Part shown: piece after piece, positions 32,483 through 39,715 of the stretch
How the letters are laid out: each line of letters opens with the position of its first letter
How positions within the stretch are numbered: the first letter of the stretch is position 1
Source: Candidatus Rifleibacteriota bacterium
Lineage (GTDB): Bacteria > Muiribacteriota > UBA6191 > JACPRK01 > JACQZM01
Direction of reading: 5' to 3'
Assembly (NCBI GenBank): GCA_016213885.1
Contig: JACQZM010000498.1
Location: 1 to 43,278 of the forward strand
Length of the DNA: 43,278 nucleotides
Notes under the pieces: generated by a model
Databases searched by the model: none
What the model was told of the DNA's origin: nothing
The model's input: only the letters and a program-made list of their open reading frames with translations
Position numbers and translations under genes: made by a program

Positions 32483-32599
32483 CCTCTCTCCCCCGAGCGC
32501 GACTTCGAATGAACCCCCTCCACGTCCTTGGTGACTCTGCAGCCAGGCCGAGGCCTGATCACAGGCCCGACTCCGCGCAACAGGTGGGGGATCCTGGCC
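32483..32599 (-). repeat. Dispersed intergenic repeat, copy G (half element)
   Basis: The minus-orientation 5' half of the element: CCCCCGAGCGCGACTTCGAA, GACTCTGCAGCCAGGCCGAG, GGCCTGATCACAGGCC and CGACTCCGCGCAACAGGTGG ending in GGGGATCCTGG. The double hairpin with the AGG loop is missing. It lies between two convergent genes (phospholipase D and carboxypeptidase). Confidence 0.87.
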
Positions 32600-32708
32600 G
32601 CCGGGGTATCGCGCCCACCCCGGGACCGTGCTGGACGCACGGCACCCGACCGCTCCGGTCTGCCGACCGCCGGATCCCGGCCCGAACCGCTGGGCAACGG
32701 GACAGCAA

Positions 32709-32734
32709 GAACCACCGCCCGCGAGCGGTGGTTC
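32709..32734. terminator. Strong inverted repeat between convergent genes
   Basis: GAACCACCGC pairs perfectly with GCGGTGGTTC (10 bp) around the loop CCGCGA. It stands 30 bases past the stop of the carboxypeptidase gene and could end transcription from either side. On the minus strand the stem is followed only by a weak TTGCTGT run, so intrinsic termination is uncertain. Confidence 0.5.
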
Positions 32735-32764
32735 AGCGGTGAACCCGCGAGACTGCGGCGAGGC

Positions 32765-34285
32765 CTACCGGCCAGCCACCGGTCCCATCAGCAGGGTGGG
32801 CGGCGGGGTGGCGCCGGCGGTCACGGAGAAGTTCGAAAGCCTCGGACAGCGGGCGAGCTTTCCGTCCTTGTCCTTGAGGCCGAAGAAGTACTCCACCGGC
32901 TGGCCATCGGCGCCGGCCAGGGCCAGCTCGGCCGTGAACTGGTCCGGGTTGGCCGGGTCGGGCGTCATGACGGTCTCCTGGGCGGTGGCGCCGGAGACCA
33001 CGATGAGCTTGACCTCCACGGGCTGGAAGTCCGGGTGGTGGGCCCGGTCGAATGTGGCTCCGATCGGGAGCGGACCCGCCGCTGCGCCGGCCGGCGGCGT
33101 GTGGGTCAGCACCGGGAACACCTCGGCGGCGTTCTCGAGCAGGTACTGAGCCGCCTTCACGTTCTTGCTGCAGATCTCCGGGATCTCCGACTCCGCCGGG
33201 ATGAAGCTCTGGGCCAGCTCGTAGGTGAACGAGCACGCCCCATGGGTTCCGTAGAGGTAGTCGTCGGTGTCGCCGGAGGAGGGGTACAGCTCCGACGACT
33301 GGATCGGGCTGTAGCCGTTGAGCCCCGCCATTCCCTGGGCGAGCTTCGAGAACACCTCCTTGTCCGGAGAGGTGTCGTAGGTGTACGACCACGGGTGCAT
33401 CACCTTGTCGCCGTAGCTGTGGTACGAGATCGACGCGGTGAGGTGATGGGCGACGGCGAACTCCCCGACGTTCCTGGTCTCCGGTTCGGACATCGCTTCG
33501 GTGCCCCGGTACACGTCCGACCCGGGGTAGCCGGAGTCGCCGGCGGTGCCCCACTTGTACCCGTAGTTGCGGTTCGGGTCGACGCCGTACGAGCCGTCGG
33601 CGTTCTTCCGGCGATTCTTCCTCCAGTACTTGGACTGGGTCTGGCTGTAGTTCAGGCCGTCCGGGTTCACGGCCGGGAGGATCCAGATCTCCCGGGCGTC
33701 CACCAGGCTCTTCACCGCCGGGTCGGTGGCGTACCCCTCGCACAGCCACTTGCCGATCGCCAGCGGCACCTCCACGGAGATCCACTCGCGGGCGTGGTGG
33801 GCGCCCATGAACAGGAACACCGGCCTGCCCCAGGGGGCCGCGTCCGGGCCTGTGATCCTCAGGGCCAGCGTGTCGCGACCTTCGACGGTCTTGCCGATCG
33901 AGTGGACCGAAGCGATCTGGGGGAACCGGCCGGCCAGCCCGTTCAGCTCGTCCTTGATCTCCGGGAGGTTGTGGTACGCTCCCAGGTCGGGCTGGGCGGC
34001 GAACCGTGAGAACAGGTCGTCAGCGTCCTCCACCATCACCTCTGCCCCCGGGTACCGGGCCGCGGCGCGGGCGACCTTGGTCTGCAGCTTGCCCTCCTGC
34101 GGGATGGCGACGGTGATGCTGTCCTTCCGGACCTCGATCACCTCGACTCCCCACTTGACGATCTGGGCCCGCTCCGCGGCCGTCGCCGCCGGGATCTTCA
34201 CGATGCGGGGCCCCTTGGCCCAGGCGCTTTCGATCGACACCATCAGGGTCAGCAGTGCCACGCATCCCATGCCCAAGCGGATCAT
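32765..34285 (-). CDS. Secreted zinc carboxypeptidase, M14 family
   Basis: A 506-residue exported metallocarboxypeptidase. Residues 1-23 are a signal peptide (ALLTLMVSIESAWA). About 24-95 is a propeptide-like part, and the catalytic domain (about 100-390) has the zinc ligands H164 and E167 (GAHHAREW) and H289 (ISYHSYG), substrate binding DPNRNY (236-241) and the catalytic Glu356 (FTYELAQSF), as in carboxypeptidase T. A beta-rich C-terminal domain (about 410-500, AELALAGADGQPVEYFFGL) may aid secretion or substrate binding. It removes C-terminal residues from peptides outside the cell. No truncation is seen. Confidence 0.95.
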   Translation of the reverse strand: MIRLGMGCVALLTLMVSIESAWAKGPRIVKIPAATAAERAQIVKWGVEVIEVRKDSITVAIPQEGKLQTKVARAAARYPGAEVMVEDADDLFSRFAAQPDLGAYHNLPEIKDELNGLAGRFPQIASVHSIGKTVEGRDTLALRITGPDAAPWGRPVFLFMGAHHAREWISVEVPLAIGKWLCEGYATDPAVKSLVDAREIWILPAVNPDGLNYSQTQSKYWRKNRRKNADGSYGVDPNRNYGYKWGTAGDSGYPGSDVYRGTEAMSEPETRNVGEFAVAHHLTASISYHSYGDKVMHPWSYTYDTSPDKEVFSKLAQGMAGLNGYSPIQSSELYPSSGDTDDYLYGTHGACSFTYELAQSFIPAESEIPEICSKNVKAAQYLLENAAEVFPVLTHTPPAGAAAGPLPIGATFDRAHHPDFQPVEVKLIVVSGATAQETVMTPDPANPDQFTAELALAGADGQPVEYFFGLKDKDGKLARCPRLSNFSVTAGATPPPTLLMGPVAGR

Positions 34286-34345
34286 ATCGGGCCTCGCTAA
34301 CGGTCGGGACTGGAGTCGTTGGTGCCCCCCGTTCCTGAGGGTATA

Positions 34346-34374
34346 AGAATAGGAATCGGTGCGAGGAGTGTAAA
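34346..34374 (-). promoter_or_regulatory. Sigma70-type promoter of the M14 carboxypeptidase gene
   Basis: On the minus strand TTTACA (34374-34369) and TATTCT (34351-34346) are separated by exactly 17 bases in a locally AT-rich gap. The implied leader is about 54 bases before the ATG at 34285. Confidence 0.6.
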
Positions 34375-34382
34375 GCCCGGAA

Positions 34383-35777
34383 TTAGTTGGCCCTGGCGTC
34401 CCGCAGCCAGTCCCTCTCGAACAGCTCGAATCGCATCCCGATCGCCTCCTCGAACGCCTCGCCGAAGGGTCTCTGGGCGCCCAGATGGCCCAGCAGCCGG
34501 TTCACCTTGGTGTACCCGTGGTACTTCACCAGATGCCGGACCGCGGAGAAGGCGTGGGCATAGGCCAGGCTGGCCGCCTGAGGCCCCTTCTCCCAGGGGC
34601 CCTGGCCGGCCAGATCGGCCAGCGGGATCGCGGCCTGGGTGCTCAGGTGGGTCGAGAGGAGCTTCTCGTACCCGGCGTTGGCCGGGTTCTGATCCAGGCA
34701 CATGGCCAGGCCCTCGCTGAGCCACGCCGGGATGTTGCCGCCGGTCTTCAGATCCACCAGGTTGTGGGTCAGTTCGTGGTAGATCGTGTCGCGGAACTGC
34801 GAGGCCGTGGCGCCCGGGTCGAACCGTATGCGGATCTGGTTCTTCGCGTAGGTGGCTCTCGACCAGGAGAGCTTCTGCTTCTGATACTCCTCCGCGGAGA
34901 TCAGCAGCACCTGGGTGGGGCGGCTCGGGTTGGGAAAGACCGCGAGCCGCCGGCCCAGGTCCAGGTAGGCCTGTCGGAACAGGGCGAACAGCTTGGCCAT
35001 CTCCACCAGCGGAACGCCGGAGCCCACCTCGAACGAGAACGCACCCCTGGACTTGCGGGAGAGCAGCTTGAACAGCGCCTGCTCCCACTCGGGCCGGGTG
35101 AGCAGATCCGGGGTCGCTTCCCAGAGCGCGATGGCGCCCTGATCGTCGTTGCCGAGCGCCCTGAGAAAGCCGGCGTTGAACCGCACCTCCGGGTGGGAGG
35201 GCCAGGTGACCAGCATGCCCTCGGCCTCGGCTGAACCCTGGCGGAGCGCCGCCGGGTCGTCGAACGCCTGGAGCGTGTACGCCTTGACCAGGCCCAGCCT
35301 GAACGCCAGCTGGTCGTCGGTGGTCAGCGACATGGGGGAGACGGCCAGAAACGTGACCGCCGCGGCCCCCGGATCCCCGGCGAACAGCTCCGCGTCCCCC
35401 AGGAGCCGGGCGGCAAACGGGTTCGTCCGGCCGAGCGTCCTCCCGGCGCCCCGGGCGTTGTCCAGGACCGCCTCGGTCTGTCCTTCGGCCCGGCCGGCCT
35501 GGTCCACCAGACTGTAAGCGTGCAGCAGGTCGCGCCGGAGCGAGTCGCCCTCGGCCTTGGTGGTCCACGCCTCTTCCAGGAGCCGGACCGCCCGTTGATA
35601 GCGCTTGAGGGAGGGCTCGCCTTCGATCGCGGCGTCCTCCTCGGGGGTCGTGTCGATCCGGTAGAGCAGCTTGCGGGCCTCACGGACCGGATCGGCGCCG
35701 GCCGGACCGGCGATCGTGAGAATCGACGCCAGGGCCAGCAGCAGGAGCCCGGACTGAGCCACCCGCGACCGCGCCAT
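34383..35777 (-). CDS. Secreted gluzincin peptidase (peptidase MA-like) with helical-repeat N-terminus
   Basis: A 464-residue exported protein. The N-terminus is a signal peptide (SGLLLLALASILTIAGPAGA). The middle (about 30-270) is helical and TPR-like (RAVRLLEEAWTTKAEGDSLR, EVRFNAGFLRALGNDDQGAI). The zinc site is HELTH (334-338) with third ligand E355 in WLSEGLA, typical of the gluzincin clan and the so-called peptidase MA family. The ATG 35777 sits at the signal peptide; an upstream GTG 35843 has no ribosome site and would place 22 residues ahead of the signal. The 5' leader contains a class I c-di-GMP-type riboswitch, so output of this enzyme probably follows the cell's surface/motile decision. 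Confidence 0.85.
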   Translation of the reverse strand: MARSRVAQSGLLLLALASILTIAGPAGADPVREARKLLYRIDTTPEEDAAIEGEPSLKRYQRAVRLLEEAWTTKAEGDSLRRDLLHAYSLVDQAGRAEGQTEAVLDNARGAGRTLGRTNPFAARLLGDAELFAGDPGAAAVTFLAVSPMSLTTDDQLAFRLGLVKAYTLQAFDDPAALRQGSAEAEGMLVTWPSHPEVRFNAGFLRALGNDDQGAIALWEATPDLLTRPEWEQALFKLLSRKSRGAFSFEVGSGVPLVEMAKLFALFRQAYLDLGRRLAVFPNPSRPTQVLLISAEEYQKQKLSWSRATYAKNQIRIRFDPGATASQFRDTIYHELTHNLVDLKTGGNIPAWLSEGLAMCLDQNPANAGYEKLLSTHLSTQAAIPLADLAGQGPWEKGPQAASLAYAHAFSAVRHLVKYHGYTKVNRLLGHLGAQRPFGEAFEEAIGMRFELFERDWLRDARAN

Positions 35778-35851
35778 CGCAGTGAGGCAGGAACGGAGGG
35801 GCCCGCAGGGGAAGGGGCGCGGGAGTCCGAGGGAGATCGCCACAAAAGAAA

Positions 35852-35945
35852 ACTATTTTCTGGCGGCCTGGCGACCTGCCGTCCCGGCAGGCCCATGGCT
35901 TTGCGTCCTACCCTCGCGGGCAGTTTGCCGTGGGCAGAAAATAGT
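35852..35945 (-). promoter_or_regulatory. GEMM-I (class I cyclic di-GMP-type) riboswitch
   Basis: Read on the minus strand. The P1 stem is perfect: ACTATTTTCTG (35945-35935) pairs with CAGAAAATAGT (35862-35852). Inside are GGCAAAC (35929-35923), a helix closed by the GNRA loop GCGA, the invariant GACGCAAAGCC (35907-35897), a third helix CCTGCC/GGCAGG, and GTCGCCAGGCCGCC at the receptor side. These are the hallmarks and order of Rfam GEMM-I. P1 runs straight into TTTTCTTTTG, so the aptamer helix may double as a terminator. Whether it prefers c-di-GMP or cyclic AMP-GMP cannot be decided by eye. The element precedes the gluzincin peptidase gene by about 75 bases. Confidence 0.9.
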
Positions 35946-36099
35946 CGATGTTACCGAACTGCGAGAAGGTTAGATGGGAAAATCACAAAGACCCTTCACT
36001 TGAAGTCTAAGGAGCGACCCACGAGGTGACAAGCCCCCATCTCCTGCGCTAACAGGGCATGGTGGTGCGGCTCTCGATGCCGCATGTCGAGGTGATGCC

Positions 36100-36501
36100 A
36101 TGACAGCGTTGCAGGTGGTGGCGATGGCCCTTTTCTTCGGGCTGGCAGGTCGGGTGCTGGCCCACGACGAGCCGTTGATACCGATGCCGGCGGACATCCC
36201 ACCCCACCACGCCCGGACGATCGTCGGGGAGCGTCACCACGACATCAGCAACAAGCCGGAGCTCGTTCACCACTGGAGCGATCACTACATCTCGTACGGC
36301 CATCACAACTACGACCTCACCGGCGATCCCTCGATGCGCAACCGCTACCCCTACGAGAAGAGGCGGTACCGCGGCATGGGCCAGGGAGAGGACGAGCGGT
36401 TCCTCATATGCATGAAAGCGTTCGACCAGATCCCGGAGCGGTGCCTGGCGGGCCAGACCCGTCCGAGCTGGGCCGTCATATACAAGAGGAAGCGCCGGTA
36501 G
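36100..36501 (+). CDS. Small His-rich secreted protein of unknown function
   Basis: A 133-residue protein with a signal peptide (LQVVAMALFFGLAGRVLA, cleavage likely before His22). The mature part is rich in His, Tyr and Asp (PPHHARTIVGERHHD, HHWSDHYISYGHHNYDLTGD) and has two cysteines (C104, C115) near a basic C-terminus. Such composition suits metal binding, which is inference only. GAGGTGATGCC gives a good ribosome site. It diverges from the riboswitch-controlled peptidase gene. Bases 35946-36099 hold the shared upstream region, including a TTCACTTGAAGTC scrap reminiscent of the dispersed repeat. Confidence 0.65.
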   Translation: MTALQVVAMALFFGLAGRVLAHDEPLIPMPADIPPHHARTIVGERHHDISNKPELVHHWSDHYISYGHHNYDLTGDPSMRNRYPYEKRRYRGMGQGEDERFLICMKAFDQIPERCLAGQTRPSWAVIYKRKRR

Positions 36502-36589
36502 AGACCCACCCCCAGCGGTCAGCGGGTCTGGACCGCGTGGCACCGGGCCCCGGGCAGCCTCCGTGAACGGACCGGGGCCGACGTCGGGC

Positions 36590-36640
36590 CGGATCGGAGT
36601 CGCGCACCCGAGCACGACCTCGATCGGGTCTCCTCGCCCC
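36590..36640 (-). repeat. Dispersed intergenic repeat, copy H (degenerate)
   Basis: GGAGTCGCGCACCCGAGCAC followed by GACCTCGATCGGGTCTCCTC follows the hairpin 1 plus pyrimidine-run order of copies B and F, with several substitutions. It is a worn fragment just upstream of the large kinase gene, and it argues that the kinase starts at 36680 rather than at the in-frame codon 36563. Confidence 0.6.
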
Positions 36641-36679
36641 CGCGGGCAGACCGGATGGTCCGGATGGTACGTTGATCAC

Positions 36680-39613
36680 GTGGATGACCGCCTCGGCCCG
36701 TACCTGATCCTCGAGCTCCTCGGAGAAGGTGGCATGGGCAGCGTCTTTCGCGCCCGGCATCTGCCGCTGGATCGCCAGGTGGCGCTGAAGGTGCTGCATC
36801 CGAACGCGGCTCTCGACCTGGGCGCCCTGAGGCGGTTTCGTCGCGAGATGCGGGTGGCCGCCGACCTGTGCCATCCCAACCTGGTCAAGGTGCTGGACGG
36901 GGGCGACGTGGAGGGCACTCCCTACATCGCCATGGAGCTCGTCGAGGGAACGACGCTCCAGTCGGTCATCCGCAGGTCGGCGCCGCTGCCCTGGGCCGTC
37001 GCACTCTCCATCGGCTCGTGTATCGCAGACGGGCTCGTCCACCTTCACGACAGGGAGATTCTCCACCGCGACATCAAGCCGTCGAACATCCTGATCTCCC
37101 GGGGTTGCGACGTGAAGCTGGCCGACTTCGGCCTGGCCCGAGTCGTCTCCAGCACCGTGCTCACGGAGGACGGAAGCATCCTCGGCACGGTCCAGTTCCT
37201 GGCGCCGGAGGTGCTCGTGGGCGACCGGGCCACCCCGGCGTCGGACCTCTGGGCGGTGGGGTGCGTCCTCTACCTGATGCTCACCGCCAGGATGCACGTC
37301 CAGGCCACCAGCGTGGCCGGCTGGTCCAGGGCGATCCTGAATGATCCGATCCCCGCGCCGGCCCAGATCGTCCGCCGGGTTCCCGCACCGGTCTCCCAGC
37401 TCGTGCTGTCGCTGGTGGCTCGCCGCCCCGAGGACCGGCCCTCGAGCGCCCTGGAGCTGAAGAAGGGGATCGACGAGCTCCTGGCGCGCATGGGGAGAAC
37501 CTCCTGGGAGCTGGTTCTGACGCCCGGGACGCTGGACCGGGTGGTACCGGTGGACGAACCACGGCACCGCCCCGAGGGCGACCAGGCTCCGGAGTCGCCG
37601 CCGACGCCGATTCTGCCGCCGGTCTCACCGGCCGCCGCGGCCCACGGGGCCGCCATCCCCGGCGAGGGACCGTCGAGAGTCCGACGCGGAGCCGTGGCCG
37701 CGATCGGCGCTGTTGCAGGCGTGATCCTCGTCGTATCCGCTCTCTGGCCTGGCGGCCAAGGCCCGGCACAGCCCGGCTTGCCGGTCGCTCCGGTACCGGT
37801 CGGGGCGACGGCGCCGCCCTCTGCCGCGGATCGGCCTTGCCCGATCTCCTCATCGGTCTTTCACCGGTGGTGTCTGTTCACCGGCTACCTGCCCCGGTTG
37901 CGGGCCGGGGGACGCCTGGCCAGGGAGGCCGTCGACGAGCTTCACCGGAAGGCGCCGTTCGATCTGGGCACGGCGCGGGACGGCTGGATCTTCTGGCTGG
38001 AACTGGGGCGGTGGATGGCGTCGTCCCACCGGTCGCCGGATCCGCCGGTGATGCCGAATGCCCAGGAGGGGCCGCTGCCCATGCTGGAGGAGCTCCTGGC
38101 GTTCGGGTACCTCGACAAGCTCGACAAGCTCGATTCGGCCCAGCGGGTCTCCAGCGCCCTGCTGAGGACCGGTCAGCGGCCCGACGACGGGCGTTGCTGG
38201 CTCGCCCTCGGCTTCGTGCTCGAGATGGAGCGGTGCGACCCGGAGGCGCTGGAAGCCTACCGACTGGCCCTGGACCGCCTCTCCGGTACCAGCCTTGAGA
38301 ACGCCCGTCGCTACCTCTGGACCGGACTGATCCGAGCGTTGATGACGGTCCAGGGGAGGAGCCTCGAGAAGGAGTGGGGGCGGTGGGCCTGCCAGGTGCC
38401 AGGCCTGGCCAGACCGTGGGAAACGCTGGGCAACGTCCTCCAGGACGCACAGCCCGAGCGCTACGAGAGGCTCCTCAGGGACGGCGTGGGACGGCCCGAC
38501 TGCTCGGAACAGGCGTGGACCTTCCTCGGCACCTTCTTGCAGCAGGTCCGGAAAGACGACGTCGGTGCCCGGGACGCCTGGGTGGAGGGGCTGAAGCGGA
38601 ACCCGGGCTCGGTGAGGCTGATGGAGTGCCTGGTCGAGCACAACCTGACCCGCGGTCTCGTGGCCGAATGCGCCGGCTACCTGGAGGTGCTGCCCCAGGT
38701 TCACTGGACCCGCGTGGCGATCGCCCACCTGACCGAGCCTCTGGAGCCGATCTGCAAACACCCGCCCGTGAAGTTCCCTACCCACGGACACGGGCGCTCG
38801 CTTCTGATGCGGGAGGTGTACCGGCTGCTCGACACCGGCGCGGCCAGGGACGCGCTGGCCAGGATCGAGGCGTTGACCGCCTCGAGGAGCTGGGTCGAGA
38901 CCACCTGGCCCACGGTCGCTCTGGATCTGCTCGCCCTCGGGGTCGACCGGCCCGACGTGGTGGACCGGTGTCGCCAGCTCCTGCTGGGGCCGCCGCTGCA
39001 ACCCGCAGCGTGGGTCGCCGCCGCAGGCTCGCTCAGGACCCCCGGCGGGGCGCCCTGGATGTCCCGCTGGCTTGCCGAAGCGGCGCTGCGGTCGCCGGAG
39101 GCGTGGGCGCCGCATCTGGGCAGGGCGCTCTGGCTGAGCCGGCAGCGTCGGTGCGCGGAGTCGCTGGCGGCTCTGGCCCGGGCCAGGCAGCGGGCCCTCC
39201 CGGAGGGGGCGTACGCCGGGGAGGTGTGCGAGATCATGTCTCGCCCACTCTGGATCCTCGCCACGGGCGGGTCTGTCGAACCTGGCTGCGAGCGGGTCGT
39301 GCGGTCCGCCCCCGGACCCCGGCACGATCCCCGGGTCGTGGAGCTGTGGACACACCTCGAGGCCGGAAGGCTCGACAGGGCGCTCGACACGGCCCGGGCC
39401 GGCCACGATGCCCAGCCCCGGAGAGAGATCTGGGGTCGAAGCCTGGTCTGGCTCACCAGGGCAAGAGGCGATCCGGACGGGGCGAGGCTCTGGATCCGGC
39501 GTCTCCGGGCGGGGCTTCGCTTCCGCATGGAGTCCCTGGGGTTCGACCGTGATCTGGCGCTGATGGAGAGAGAGCTGGAGACCCCCTCGACGGTCCGCCG
39601 CACCGGGCGATGA
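36680..39613 (+). CDS. Large membrane Ser/Thr protein kinase with helical-repeat sensor region
   Basis: A 977-residue receptor-type Hanks kinase. Catalytic domain about 5-270: LLGEGGMGSVFRARH, VALKVL (K37), LHRDIKPSNIL (D131), ADFGLAR (D149) and the APE-equivalent FLAPEVL. A Pro-rich juxtamembrane part leads to one helix (337-356, AVAAIGAVAGVILVVSALW). About 600 residues follow outside the membrane, mostly helical and TPR-like (CWLALGFVLEMERCDPEALE, DVGARDAWVEGLKRNPGSVR). The GTG at 36680 immediately precedes DDRLGPYLILE, the usual start of this family, and avoids the repeat fragment upstream; no strong ribosome site is visible. The ligand is unknown. Confidence 0.9.
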   Translation: MDDRLGPYLILELLGEGGMGSVFRARHLPLDRQVALKVLHPNAALDLGALRRFRREMRVAADLCHPNLVKVLDGGDVEGTPYIAMELVEGTTLQSVIRRSAPLPWAVALSIGSCIADGLVHLHDREILHRDIKPSNILISRGCDVKLADFGLARVVSSTVLTEDGSILGTVQFLAPEVLVGDRATPASDLWAVGCVLYLMLTARMHVQATSVAGWSRAILNDPIPAPAQIVRRVPAPVSQLVLSLVARRPEDRPSSALELKKGIDELLARMGRTSWELVLTPGTLDRVVPVDEPRHRPEGDQAPESPPTPILPPVSPAAAAHGAAIPGEGPSRVRRGAVAAIGAVAGVILVVSALWPGGQGPAQPGLPVAPVPVGATAPPSAADRPCPISSSVFHRWCLFTGYLPRLRAGGRLAREAVDELHRKAPFDLGTARDGWIFWLELGRWMASSHRSPDPPVMPNAQEGPLPMLEELLAFGYLDKLDKLDSAQRVSSALLRTGQRPDDGRCWLALGFVLEMERCDPEALEAYRLALDRLSGTSLENARRYLWTGLIRALMTVQGRSLEKEWGRWACQVPGLARPWETLGNVLQDAQPERYERLLRDGVGRPDCSEQAWTFLGTFLQQVRKDDVGARDAWVEGLKRNPGSVRLMECLVEHNLTRGLVAECAGYLEVLPQVHWTRVAIAHLTEPLEPICKHPPVKFPTHGHGRSLLMREVYRLLDTGAARDALARIEALTASRSWVETTWPTVALDLLALGVDRPDVVDRCRQLLLGPPLQPAAWVAAAGSLRTPGGAPWMSRWLAEAALRSPEAWAPHLGRALWLSRQRRCAESLAALARARQRALPEGAYAGEVCEIMSRPLWILATGGSVEPGCERVVRSAPGPRHDPRVVELWTHLEAGRLDRALDTARAGHDAQPRREIWGRSLVWLTRARGDPDGARLWIRRLRAGLRFRMESLGFDRDLALMERELETPSTVRRTGR

Positions 39614-39715
39614 ACCGGCCGCACCGCCGGGAGCTTCTGGCCAGGAGACCCCGGCTTCGGTATGCTCTGGTCTGTCACGCCCGGATGCCCGGGCGCGAGG
39701 CAGAGAGGTGCACCC

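Noticed and set aside
35946..36099. A second riboswitch upstream of the small His-rich protein gene
   Set aside because: I looked for GEMM, cobalamin and other common aptamer cores on the plus strand and saw none.
36563..36679. In-frame upstream start for the large kinase
   Set aside because: It would translate a degenerate copy of the dispersed repeat. The family pattern begins with DDRLGPYLILELLGEGG right after GTG 36680.
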